Source of the DNA: Pseudocercospora fijiensis CIRAD86
Taxonomy: Eukaryota > Ascomycota > Dothideomycetes > Mycosphaerellales > Mycosphaerellaceae
Direction of reading: 5' to 3'
Length of the DNA: 64,000 nucleotides
Assembly: GCF_000340215.1 (NCBI RefSeq)
Contig: NW_006921549.1
Location: 1 to 64,000 of the forward strand
In this document: positions 33,850-44,739 of the stretch, in pieces
Numbering within the stretch: the stretch's first letter is position 1
How the letters are laid out: every line of letters begins with the position of its first letter
Program-made: the position numbers and the translations under genes
Notes under the pieces: model-generated
The model's database searches: none
What the model was told of the DNA's origin: nothing
The model's input: only the letters and a program-made list of their open reading frames with translations

Positions 33850-35330
33850 ATCGAATATAGACCTCCGCGGCTTCCGGGGTAGCGCTTTTAGCACTAAATA
33901 TAGCCTCCGAAGGGCTCTTCGATAGGATTAACGACCGTGCGTTGCAATCGAGGTTAAGGGCAGCATATAGAACGAGAATAGCGCGAGTCGACGCGTAGAG
34001 TAAGGGGTAGGCGCGTTAGTCGGAGGGCTTCGTACGGTATAGGTTTCTCGGAGGTATATAGAAATCGAGCTTCTTACTATAATTGTTAGCAATAATAGAT
34101 ACTATCGACCGCTAGCAGATCGTTAAGCGCAACGTTATCTTTACCTTCGGAATACTAGCGATACTGCTGCATTAAATGGCCGTTTCTTAGCTACCTAGAG
34201 TGCGCACTTTATACCTAGACTACGACAAAGGCGAAGCCTTTACCGCATCGTTATTAACCGAAGATGCCTCGCGACGGTTGTATAGGTATATACGCTTCTA
34301 TTTAGATGCGTTTACGTACCTGTTTTAGCTTATTAAACCGTACCTAAAGCGCGGTCGGCATATTAGCAAAGAATAGAAAGTAGTAATATTCTTGTACGCC
34401 TTCGCAACTAATAGCTATACTCGAGACCTAGCCGAAGCCTTCTACTACTCGGTTAATAATTGTAGACGCGTAATACAGGAGGTTATAGCCGCTGTAATAG
34501 AGGTGTATCTAGCAGTCGTTACTCGAGCTAGTATAGACGATAGTCTAGCGATTAAGGCGAAGGGTAGGAAATACTAGCCTTTCTTTAAGGACGCAGTTAG
34601 TACGCTAGACGGCTCTTATATACTAGCATACGTACTAGTTAACTAACAAGCGGCCTTCCGTAACCGCAAGGGCACACTATTACAGAATGTATTAGCGGTA
34701 GTAGACTATAATATAAGGTTTACCTTTATTCTTGCTAGATAGGAGGGGTTAGCTTACGACGGCCGTGTACTTAATAATACTCGGTCTTATTATAGCTTTA
34801 GTGCGCCGGAAGGACGATATTATCTCGCGGATACTAGCTATCTAAACAACGCGCTATATATAGTGCTATATAGGGGTATAAGGTATTATTTGCGTAAGCA
34901 ATTCCTGTCGTCGATAAAGCTAGCGGATTATAAGGAGCTGTTTAACCTACGCTATAGTTCTCTTCGCAACGTAGTAGAGCGTACGTTCGGTATAATAAAG
35001 CGACGCTTTCGCATCTTCGAGAGTGCGCCGTAGTATAATATTCGCTCGCAAATGGCTATAGTATACGCTGCTACTGCCCTCTATAATATCCTCTAAGATA
35101 TAGGTATAAAGGCGATAGACAACTTTAAACTAGAGGCTAACGAGACTAACGATAGGCCATTCGACGATGCCGCCGCCGCTGCTAAAGAAGACAATAGTAT
35201 TAAAGGACCGATAGATAGGCTAAGAGATACTATTACGCTAGAAATGTAGCGACAATATTAGATATACTTAGCGGAGCGAGGTAATAAGGTAGGTAATAAG
35301 GTAGATAAGGCAGATTAACCGCGCAAAGAA
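33850..35330 (+). pseudogene. Harbinger 2 transposase (DDE_Tnp_4 type)
   Basis: Before the best part, 34290-34400 reads a helix-turn-helix-like stretch. A 61-codon open frame from ATG 34392 (MYAFATNSYTRDLAEAFYYS) continues past a TAG into STLDGSYILAYV (first Asp), FRNRKGTLLQNVLAVVDYNI, *EGLAYDGRVLNNTRS (second Asp), GRYYLADTSYLN, GIRYYLRKQF, and KELFNLRYSSLRNVVERTFG (acidic region). This is the Harbinger transposase order. The true start is probably upstream near 33900-34100, but stops (TAG) hide it. The C-terminus is acidic and ends near 35330. Confidence 0.88.
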
Positions 35331-35589
35331 GTTATAGAACAGGCGGACGTTCGTTATATTCGATAGAAATGTTAAGAATCTTAGTCGTTACTTAGATATA
35401 GCTGTTTTGTATAGGGTTTCTCGTATCTATAGTGCAATGCTCGACTTCTTACTATTCTTGGAAAATCTATATAATATAACTTCTAGCCGAGAAACATAGT
35501 TTTGTATTAGAATCTTAGACAGTGCTAAAACTATACTAAAATCCATCGATACAAAGATATTAAAAAAAAGCTATATTCGAGAATAGCTA

Positions 35590-36740
35590 ACTAATCTGAC
35601 CTATTAGTATTTCGGCTTAGGACAACGATTTAAACTCCTCTAAATACTTATTAACTAACGCTATCGACATAGCCTACTACGCGTCTAGCGGTACGCCGAG
35701 GAAGATATTAACTATATCGCCGTCGTCCGCCGTCGTTATCTTGCGATATAACAGACGCTTTTGCCTTAAAGTTAGGTCCTAAAGCTCCTCGTATCTAGCG
35801 ACGAATTCCGCCGAGAAAACTAGTCGAGACAACGCGCGCCCTAGCGGCAACGGTATTGCTATTATCTCCGCCGTACGATACATCGCCGTTACGATATTAT
35901 CGACTGTCTGCTATGTCCGGTTCTAAGCCTCTAAGCGGCGACGTTTAGCTTCTACGTTAGCGTTATAGATTACCCGCTTTCGAGTATAAATATCGTCCTT
36001 TAGAGTGTCCGCCTTACTCTCGGTTATTATAGGAGCTAGATTAGATACTAGAGGAGGAATTGGACTATTAAGCATCGCTTCTATAGATAAAACATGCTCT
36101 CCGGTAGTAGTAGTGTCGCTAAATAGCTAATCCAGCTCGACTAAGAACGGAAGCGGCTTCTTTAGGAATTTCTTCGCCCTTAGATAGATAGCAATATAGG
36201 CCTTTACTACGTCGTCCGGAGCGGTTAGACAACTACTGTTTAGATTAATGCCGAAGCTAGATTAAGCTAACATCTCATACTACATCTTCTAGTCCGCTTT
36301 GAGCGCAGTAAGCTTGTTCTTTACAGAAGCGGCTATAATACGAGCCTTCCGCTACGCCTATATAACGATAAGGTTTACTGCTATTGCTACTGCTACAAAC
36401 AGCCCCTTCTTGAAGCTAGAATCGGCCCTCTCGCTATAGTTCTTACACCTATCGATAGCACTAGTTATAAGGCACTATATCTCGGCATTATTAAACCGCT
36501 AGTTGCCTTCTACTTCTACTAGCGCTAGATTAAGTGCCGCCGACAGCTCGTCGAGTGTCTCTAAGTCCTATATATCCGGCAATTGCGAGTAGTTAGGCGG
36601 TAGTTCTAGCTAAGAGTACTAAGACTAGTCAATTGCTTAAGATTCTATTCTTTGCTAACAAATTTGCTAGGTAACCGATAATCTACGAGCGACTAGACTA
36701 GCAGCGGTCTCTTATATCGAATAGCGAGCAGCCGTTGCTA
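35590..36740 (-). pseudogene. Harbinger 2 Myb/SANT-like DNA-binding protein
   Basis: On the minus strand around 36530-36270 the frame reads RFNNAEI*CLITSAIDRCKN, FKKGLFVAVAIAVNLIVI and NKLTALKAD*KM*YEML, the pattern of a Myb/SANT-like (trihelix) domain with its K..W..Y ending. Acidic and Ser-rich segments follow to about 35600. Interruptions are TAG at Trp/Gln sites. It is convergent with the transposase. Confidence 0.75.
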
Positions 36741-36978
36741 TTATATTATAATATAATCGCCTCCTTCTACTTTCTACTACCTAAAGCCACTATCTAAAGT
36801 CTACGGAGGTTACGAGACTAGCTAAGAACGCTAACACCGAGATTGCGACGATAGGATAACCGTACGAGAACACACACCTTATAATCCTATTCACTTATAG
36901 TAGCGGCCGCTAGGCTATTAAGTTATATACTAATAACCGCTACGATATTGCACATTAGATTACGAAGAGGACAGGCTC

Positions 36979-37926
36979 TAGAATGCGCCTATAGCAATTA
37001 CTATCTAAAATACCTATAGCGAGTAATATTCGAAATATCTTAGTAAATGGTTCTTTCCGAGTAGGAACACTTGTAGCAAGTACTAGCTATAAGGCGTATA
37101 GTAGGTCTAATCCTAAACGCCTATAGTAATTACAATCTAAAACACTTCTAGGAATTCTAACTTAGAACACTTATAATACTAAGTACTATTCCGAACGCGT
37201 ATAGTAAGTCTAATCCGGAGGGCTAATAGTTAGTACTACTATCTATAACGCCTATACTAAGGTTAGTTTAGAACGCCCTATATAGTAATTATAATCCGAA
37301 ACGCTTATTCTAAGTCTTATCCGGAACGCCTATAGTAAGTACTATTAGGAACGCATATAGTAATTCTAATTTAGAACGCTAATAGTAAATACTAATACGA
37401 ACGCTTATCGTAAGTAGTACTATCTAAATTACCAATAGTAAGTACTATTAAGAATACCTATAGCAAGTCCTATCCGAAACGCTTATAGTAAAGGCTACTA
37501 AAAACACCTATAGCGAGCAGTAATATTCGAAACGCCTATAGTAGCAGCTATCCGTAATATCTATAGCGAGCAGTACTATCCGGAACGCTTATAGCAAATA
37601 CTATCTAAATAGTATTAAAACTACTTATACTAAGTACCTATATAAACTCTACTACGAGTACCCTATAAATCGCCTATAGCAAGTACTCTATAGAATATCT
37701 ATAGCGCGTAGTACTATGCGGAACGCGTAGAATAAGCCTTATTTTAAACGCTTAGTATAGCTAGTACTATATAAACTAGAACGCGTATAGTATATCTAAT
37801 CCGAAACGCTTATAGAAAGTCTTATCCGGAATAAATAACGTAAGTCTAAGTCTAATCCGAAACTAATTACTTATATTAAGCAATATTCGGAACGCTTATA
37901 GCGAGTAGTACTATCCGGAACGTCTA
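36979..37926. repeat. 25-bp minisatellite array, right part
   Basis: Continuation of the array at 32244, about 38 further units by length, ending at gtactatccggaacgtctag. Some units show deletions. Beyond 37930 the sequence is Gypsy pol. Confidence 0.9.
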
Positions 37927-37929
37927 GGA

Positions 37930-39153
37930 CGTATATAGTTCCTATATGCGCCCCCGGCCTACGTCCGCGACGCGGGGCCCGAAACTAGGTTATTAAGGCA
38001 TATAGTAGACCTTTAGCGAAGGCGTCTTTAGTATATACCGCTACTAGCCTCTAGCTAAGTGGGCTCGAGGAGGTGCTATATCTCTTCTTTACTTTCTTAG
38101 TTACTATCTAAGCTTTCTAAGCTTATATCTTCGTCGTTCGAGCTATTATTTTCTCCTAAAGATATAGGAGCGGCGATAAGGACGAAGGAGGCTACGAGAG
38201 GTCTAGTATCGGTTAAGTTATTTCTAAGGAACTCGTATAGCTACTAGCTATTATACTCTTTAGGGATAGACTATTCTTCGTACTATATACCTCGGTTTAG
38301 GTATATATCTCCGTTATATCTTATAGGTTTGTTAGCCTAGGCGGTTACTTTACTAGATATATACTAGATACCGAAATTAAACCGGGAAAGAGAGTTACTC
38401 TAGCGTACTTGTCTATAGCTAATAAGCTTACTTTTTAGGAAGTAAACGAGGTTTTTATAGTCTAAGCTAACCTAGATCGGCGATTTAGAGCCCTCGAGCT
38501 CTAGGCGCTATTCTTCGAAGGCTTTAAAGATAGCTAAGAGTTCTTTATCGTAGGTATCGTAATTCTACTCGGTAGAAGTTATTTTCTTTAAAAGATAAGC
38601 TATAGGTAGCTATATATCTTCTAAGGTTCCTCTTTAAAGAAGAACGGCGCTAGCTATACTACCGAAAGAATTTGTTCCTAAACGTATTTCTCTATAGAGT
38701 TTTAAGTACTATAGGATCGTCGTAGTTATAAAACTTTATAGTAGCTAGTCGAAGGCTTTCTAGCCGGTCGAGGACTGCTTAAACTCTATATATTTCCGTA
38801 TAAGTATTATAAGATAACGGGCGATTCCGCTAAAGTTCTATATAGATCTTAAGTAGAAGTTAGTAAGACTAAGAGAATCTTAAACTTCTTTTACCTTTCG
38901 TAGTACTCCCTAGCTTATAATAGCTTCGATCTTACTAGGATCTATTCGGATATCCTCTAAAGAGACGATAAGGCCTAGGAATTTTACCTCTTATCTATAG
39001 AACTTATACTTATTAATATCGATATATAGTCTAGCCTCGTCTAGCCTCTAAAGTATCTTTTAATATACTCCTCGTACTCTACTTCCGTTTAGCTAAAAAC
39101 TAAGATACTATTAATATTAACTAAGATAAAGGTCTTAAAAAACTCCTTAAGAA
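37930..39153 (-). pseudogene. Ty3/Gypsy reverse transcriptase C-terminus and RNase H
   Basis: Reading minus from 39153: YINNILKEFFKTFILVNINS and ILVFS, matching the region around the YxDD active site (YIDDILVFS in relatives; the Asp residues are altered). Then come EVKFLGLIVS-like and RIDPSKIEAI-like blocks and the RNase H signature YDTYDKELLAIFKAFEE*R near 38530, followed by DYKNLVYFL (relatives: DHKNL.YF). It continues into the linker before integrase. The upstream half of the RT is at 46660-47480; a LINE insertion splits them. Confidence 0.88.
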
Positions 39154-39166
39154 TATTATTAATATA
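39154..39166. repeat. 13-bp LINE target-site duplication, copy 1
   Basis: tattattaatata here is identical to 46647-46659. Both flanking sequences are consecutive parts of one Gypsy RT gene (the YINN codons), confirming insertion. Confidence 0.85.
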
Positions 39167-39169
39167 TAA

Positions 39170-41083
39170 TAAGCTCTTAATATTACTAGTCTACTCCTAA
39201 CTAGGATAAGTAGCCTTACTCTATATATCTAAGGAGATAAGCTAGTAGTATAATAACTCCTCTTTCCCTAAGTTCTATCCTCTATAGGCCCTAGTTCTTA
39301 CCTATACTACCTTATATAATATTAGTTACCCTAACCTACTCCTCTTACTAGGTAGACTTTAGCCTTCTCCCTCTTTAGCCCCCTCCTCTACTCCCTTCTC
39401 CTTATCCTAATACTATATAAGTATCTCCTCCTTTGCTAGTAAGAACTAGTCGAGTATCCCTTCCTATATTAGCTATCTTACTATAACTAAGAGTTCTTTC
39501 TTTTAGTAGTAAGAGTATTCTAGTTACCTATTCCTACCTTTCTATATAACTCCTAGCTGCCCTTTCTAAGAGGGTAGAAGATAGTAATATGATTTAGTAA
39601 CTAGGTTTTCTAGCCGTACTAGTATTCTAGGGTAATGCTTAGGACTCTCCTTTTTATAAGGTATTAATCTAGGCTAATATACTCTATTCTAATTCGTATA
39701 ACTATTAGCGTAACTAGTCTTAGCTATCCTAGGTAGAGATAGATTCCTCTCTCCTAGTATCCTAACTACTAGGCTACTAGTCTACTCTAGTTATATTTAG
39801 TATCCTAGGATCTAGATAGTAGCCTATAGGTTATATTTCCTCCTACTCCTTATAGGGTAGATAAGTTAGTACTTCTAGGGGGCAAAGACTACTCTACCTC
39901 TCCTCGCTTACTCTATCTACTCTTCGTAGGCCTCCTTAAGTTTCTTATAGTTTTTCTCTATAAGCTTAGTATATATAAGAATATTAGTACTATTAACAAA
40001 TCCTTTTGCTATTCTCTAAGGGCCTTCTAATTTAGGGAGGAGTATAGAGGCAAAGAGGAGGAATAGTATAGGTAAAAGGATAGAGCCTTAGGGGATGCCT
40101 ATCTCTTATAGTCTTTCTTTATCTATAAATTATCCTAGCCTTAGTATCGTTCTCTTATCTTAGAGGAAGGACTAGATAAAGAGGCAGATTTCGTTTAGGA
40201 ATCCCTTTTATTTAATATTATAGAGGAGTCTCTAGTATAATATACTATTAAAGGCTACTAGGATATCTAGGTATAGTATTATTACTATATCCGATCTGTC
40301 TGTTTCCTAGGCTAGTTTTATAATTCCTATAGCTAGCTTTAGGGCTGAGATTATAGACCTTTTTAGCCTAGCTCCTATTTGTAATTCGAGTAAGATCCCG
40401 TTCTCCTTAATCTACTTTAAGAGTATCTCTACTACTATTGCCCTAAGGGTTTTAGCTAGGGTATTAGATAGGACAGTTAGCCTATATATACTAGGCTTTA
40501 GGTAGTCTAGTTTCTATAGTTTCGTAAGAACTACTATAATAGACTTTTTAAATGCCTTAAGGTAGTAGCTAAGTTAGATATATACTATAAGTAGTAGTGC
40601 TAGGTATAGGGTTAGGATCTACCTATATTCCTAATTAAATCTATTAGTACTCTAGTCTAGTCTTAGGGCTAAGTTAGGCGCTATTTTCTTAATAATTTAG
40701 GTAATCTTCCTTAGGGAGACTAAGATATCTACTTAGATCCTCTCTTAGGGTAGTAGTTCCTCTAGGGTATCTAATTAGTCGGCCTCCGTTAGCCTAGGGA
40801 AGAAGTACTTAGCTAGTATATATATATATATCTTCCTTCTATCTACTAGGGTAGTAGGAATTAGAGAGGGCCTATTTTTTCTCCCTTTTTCTCCCTAGTC
40901 TAGCGAGCTAGCTTCTATATCTTAGGGTACTTTTCTAGAGCCCCCTTTGCTACTCTTCTCTATACTAGGTTAGTGTCTTTTTAAATCTATTTACCCTTAC
41001 CATATACAGCCACTAGATACGCCCTACGGTCCACTTCTATCTTATACTTTATCTACTCTCTCCTAGGATAGTATATTTAGCTA
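39170..41083 (-). pseudogene. LINE reverse transcriptase remnant
   Basis: The enzyme copies the element RNA at the target. Minus-strand reading gives LYLDILVAFNSILY (relatives: DvsrAFDsv), NEICLFI*SFL, RTILRLG*F and then IGIP*GSILLPILFLLFAS at about 40100-40045, the hallmark GIPQGSPLSPILFL of non-LTR RTs. TAG stands for Gln in the motif. The thumb and C-terminal part extend to near 39200. Confidence 0.88.
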
Positions 41084-43683
41084 TAGACCCCGTAGTAGCT
41101 CGGTATACGACCTACTAAACGTATATAGTTTAGTTCCTTAGCGCTAAACTGGCTCCTTAGTTCTAATTTAGTTTTTTTAACCTACACAGATTCCTGTTTG
41201 GAACTAGAGACTATATTAGTTTTACTATAAGGATACTCTTAATCGACTACTAGCTAATATTACTAAAGGGTCTTCTAGAAGACTTCTATAAGAGGGAGTC
41301 TATATAGAAGATATACCTATATCTTATAAACTATCCCCCCTACTATTTCTCGGCGCGACTACTTAGTATACTATATTCGAAAAGAATAAAGAGTCTATAT
41401 TAGACGATATTCGGGAGATCCTCCGTAATACTCGCCGAGTAGCTATTACTATTAATAGCTAGTTAAGCCGGACTATAGGAGCCTCCTTCCTCTCGATTAT
41501 ACTATACTTTATTAATTCGGATTAGAAACTCTAGGAACTTATAATCGGATTCCCTAAAATTCTAGGTTCCTATACTAGTAAGGATATAGCGAAGCTTATC
41601 TATATAGTAATAGATAGGTTTAGTATAACTACGAAACGAATCTCGATTACTACGAATAACGCTAGTAATAACGAATATTATATAAGGCGTTATATATACT
41701 ATTTACTTACATTTCTCTTTAAAATTACTAATTGTATTAATAGGGTCGAGTACGTAGAGGGGATTATAAGGTCTATAATCTAGCTTAATTTTCTAAATAT
41801 TAAGCTCGCTACGATTCCGGATACGTACGATAATAAAGATAAAAAGGAGCCTACTAATAGCCCTAGCCCTAATAAATCGGAGCTAATATTGCCGGTTATA
41901 TCCCTATAGAAGTTTCCCTACCTCGCTTATATAGTTTAAATCGCGATCCGAGCCCTCTTTAAGACGCTTAAAATTATACTATCGAACGATAACTAATAGA
42001 ATATCCTAGATAAGGATAAAGTAAAGTCGAAAGTCGTTTTATATAAGATATAACTTTTATCTATAGCTAGTATCTATAGCTAGTACCTATAGCTAGCAAC
42101 CTAGTATAGTTCTAAGTCTTTTTCTCTAGCTTTCTCGTCTAGTAATATATACAAACTTAAGCTTATAGAGATATAACCGATTATAGGCTATTTAAAAGAA
42201 CCTTATCGAGCGCCTTAAAACCGATACCTAGAATATCGTATAGAACAAGTAATAGCAAAAGCGGCCTCCTTAGCGCCTACTCTATATTATCTAAGACGTA
42301 AAAACCTAGTTCGATTCGACTTTCTATATAGTTACGAGAGGATATATTTTATATACCGCTCTCGAGATCTATTAGAATTCCGAGGGTATTAAGTAGCTCG
42401 GGCTTACTGCCGCCGAATAGCGCTAAGTAGAGTATCTCGTAGATATTAGTAAGTATTACGCGAAGGTTACTACTACGATTAGAAGAACCTAAGGACCGAC
42501 GATCTACCTTATCTTTATATACTTTAACTAGCTCTTTAGCGAGCTTAACGAAACCGTAGCTAAGCTAGCTAAGAAGAGCGTCCCCTAGAAAATAGCTATA
42601 ACGAAAGCTATAGATACCTCTTATACTAAGTTATATAAATATAATAGTACTACCTTCTAGTCGTTCGGGAATATCTTTAGCGTTACGTAGTTACTAAACC
42701 TAGTAGAGTAGGATATATACTTATAGAAGCCGGAATAGAAAGAGAACGGCGAATAGCCTAAGTATTACTAGACTATTCTAGAAAAGATATTCTATAAGCG
42801 TCGGAAAGAAACTAGTCTATATATAGCTTATATAAAGACAAAGAAGGCTAAGAAGGCTCCGATATCCTATCTAAGGAAATAGAGGCGAAGAAGGAAGCAA
42901 CTACTAAAGTAAATAAAAAAAGAGTTTAATCTCTATTAGCGCGTATATAAGTACTAAACCTATAGGCTCGGAAAAAGGGCTAATAATCTCTAGATATTAA
43001 TAGTCTTTTAGACGAATTCGAAGACGATATTCTCGCTATATAGTAGCAGTTAGAGCCTAAGTTTCTAACGATAGCGTCGGTCGCTTAGGACGTCCTTACT
43101 ATACTTAGCGTAGGTATAGGCTATAAGAGGTCTTTTAGTATCGCTCGTTACTATAGCCGCTTTAATCGAATATACTCGCCTACGATCTTCGAATCTATTA
43201 TAGTATCCGATACTATCTCCTCTACTAGAGTCGCTAAGGGAGGATACTAAAGATTATACTAAAGGACTTAATCGAGGAATTAGGAAACCTTAAGATTAAA
43301 GAAACCTAGTAGCGCGAAGAGAGTACGAAATTTAGTCTAAGCGAACCCCTTATTAGCGATAACGAATAGGAGGAAGGCGAATGTATAAGGTGATATTAGG
43401 TCGAGAAGCGGAAGTATATTAGGCTAAGAGTAGCTTTAAGGAAGCGTGGCGTTTACCTAGAAGGCAATATAGCCGGCGTATATAGCCGGTATATATAGCC
43501 GGTATATATTGCTAGTAATATATCCCTAATATATTTCGAATTCCTAAATAGACTAGTTACTACAGTAATCTATCCCGCTTACCTACTAACTATTTCTAAA
43601 TCTCTATTCGCTCTTTCTTTCCTTCTTCCCTTTCCCTATATTCTAAAAGATAAATATACCTTAAGGATTCGGCTCTTCGGACC
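41084..43683 (+). mobile_element. Truncated second copy of the hAT element, lacking the histone cargo
   Basis: It starts tagaccccgtagtagctcgg, the same terminus as 6439. It follows the first copy to about 41254 (equivalent to 6610), then jumps to the equivalent of 9520, an internal deletion of about 2.9 kb. It then runs collinear to 43683 (equivalent to about 11985). No right terminus is found, so the 3' part, where the histone genes lie in copy 1, is missing. The copies differ mostly by transitions. Confidence 0.88.
41270..43300 (+). pseudogene. hAT transposase remnant, copy 2
   Basis: Collinear with 9520-11590. Reads RTIGASFLSIILYFINSD and ISITTNNASNN (DN altered to NN, a RIP-type change), the KLYKYNSTTF block and the dimerisation domain LEPKFLTIASVA*DVL and FSIARYYSRFNRIYSPTI. 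The N-terminal exons are deleted. CCGG repeats are present at the homologous intron (42060-42110, decayed) and downstream at 43465-43510. Confidence 0.82.
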
Positions 43684-44480
43684 TTACTCCGCCGAGCTAT
43701 CCTATCTAGGTAATATATCGCCGAGCCCTCCTATCTAGGTAATATATAGGTAATATATCCGTAGAAATTATAGTAAGCTAATATATTCTACGAAACGCTA
43801 CCTTTACGATTACGGTATATGCCTAGATTAACTACTTTAACGGCTTTAAATAGCATAAAAGTGCTATTAAGGGCGCCTATATAACCTAAGAAGTATAGCT
43901 AGAATTTAGGGTTATTCGATATCTTACTTAGTATACCCTTACTTCTATCGGATTGCCGCGACTTATCTTAGAACAACATATATAATAGTCGACTAATCTT
44001 AAGAACGGCTCCTCGATAGCTTAGTAGCGAGTGCTGGTATATTCTACGAAGCTAACTATAGCTTATATCGTATACCGCTATATTAAGGAATATAACTACC
44101 TACTTAGCCGGACTAATACGCGGACCGCTAGTAAGGTCGTATTCTTCTACGAGTATACTAACTAACGCTTTTAGTATAGGCTGTCGAAGCCTCGTTATAT
44201 TATAGTAGTATTCCGGCGGTCTAATAAGTATAATCTACGTCTACTGCGAGCCTAATTTAGGTACTATAAGAGTCGATATAATACCCTTCGGTCGATAGCG
44301 CGGTCGCTCCGTTTCGTCTAGCAATAGACGTAGTATCTGTAGTTACTATATAGACCGATAGGTATAGTATAAAGTCCTCGAGATCGGCTTCAAACTCGTC
44401 TATTATTACTACCGTTATTATAGTATTACTTTATAAGACAATTATATAAGAAAGAGCAAGGTATACTATACTAAACTAGA
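43684..44480. other. Unassigned RIPped DNA between hAT copy 2 and a Harbinger-like end
   Basis: It begins with short repeats of atcctatctaggtaatata (43712-43765). A plus frame around 44080-44280 reads coding-like (SKVVFFYEYTN*RF*YRLSK). I recognise no family. Possibly the internal part of the partial element ending at 44733. Confidence 0.35.
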
Positions 44481-44733
44481 AGGGGATATATCCGTACGGG
44501 AATAGGCATCGAGGCATTAGTAGTTTAATTATAAAAGCAAGCCGCTCTTACTAAAGGCTAGCTTATAGAATTGGCCTGTCTAAAGAGCCGGATTATCGAA
44601 AATTAGAGTGTCTTATAGATAAGATTAACAATTAAGTTAATTATTAGTATTTAAGCCGTCTTATCGTAGACCTACTCGTCTTATCTATAAAAAGCCTTAA
44701 TTATCGATAATTAAGCGCGAGGTATTCGAGGCC
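44481..44733. mobile_element. Right end of a Harbinger 1-related element
   Basis: It ends gcgcgaggtattcgaggcc followed by TTA, matching the right terminus of Harbinger 1 (gcgaggtattcaaggcc, TAA). Upstream it shares gtcttat words and ccgtcttatcgtagacctac with 28830-28850. Unlike Harbinger 1 it is RIPped. The left end is not found; a truncated relative or MITE. Confidence 0.7.
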
Positions 44734-44739
44734 TTAGTA

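Larger units (their letters stand above)
33702..36978 (+). mobile_element. PIF/Harbinger transposon 2 (two-gene)
   Basis: The 3,277-bp element has inverted termini gagcctgtcctcttcgtaat at both ends (right end read inverted), similarity continuing to about 29 bp, flanked by TAG at 33699-33701 and 36979-36981. It sits within a unit of the 25-bp array. It carries a plus-strand DDE transposase and a convergent minus-strand Myb/SANT-like gene. CA/TG are common, so RIP is light. It differs from Harbinger 1 in termini and in protein sequence, so it is another subfamily. Confidence 0.92.

Noticed and set aside
32244..37926. CRISPR array
   Set aside because: The units are contiguous 25-mers without unique spacers, in eukaryotic transposon DNA with spliced genes.
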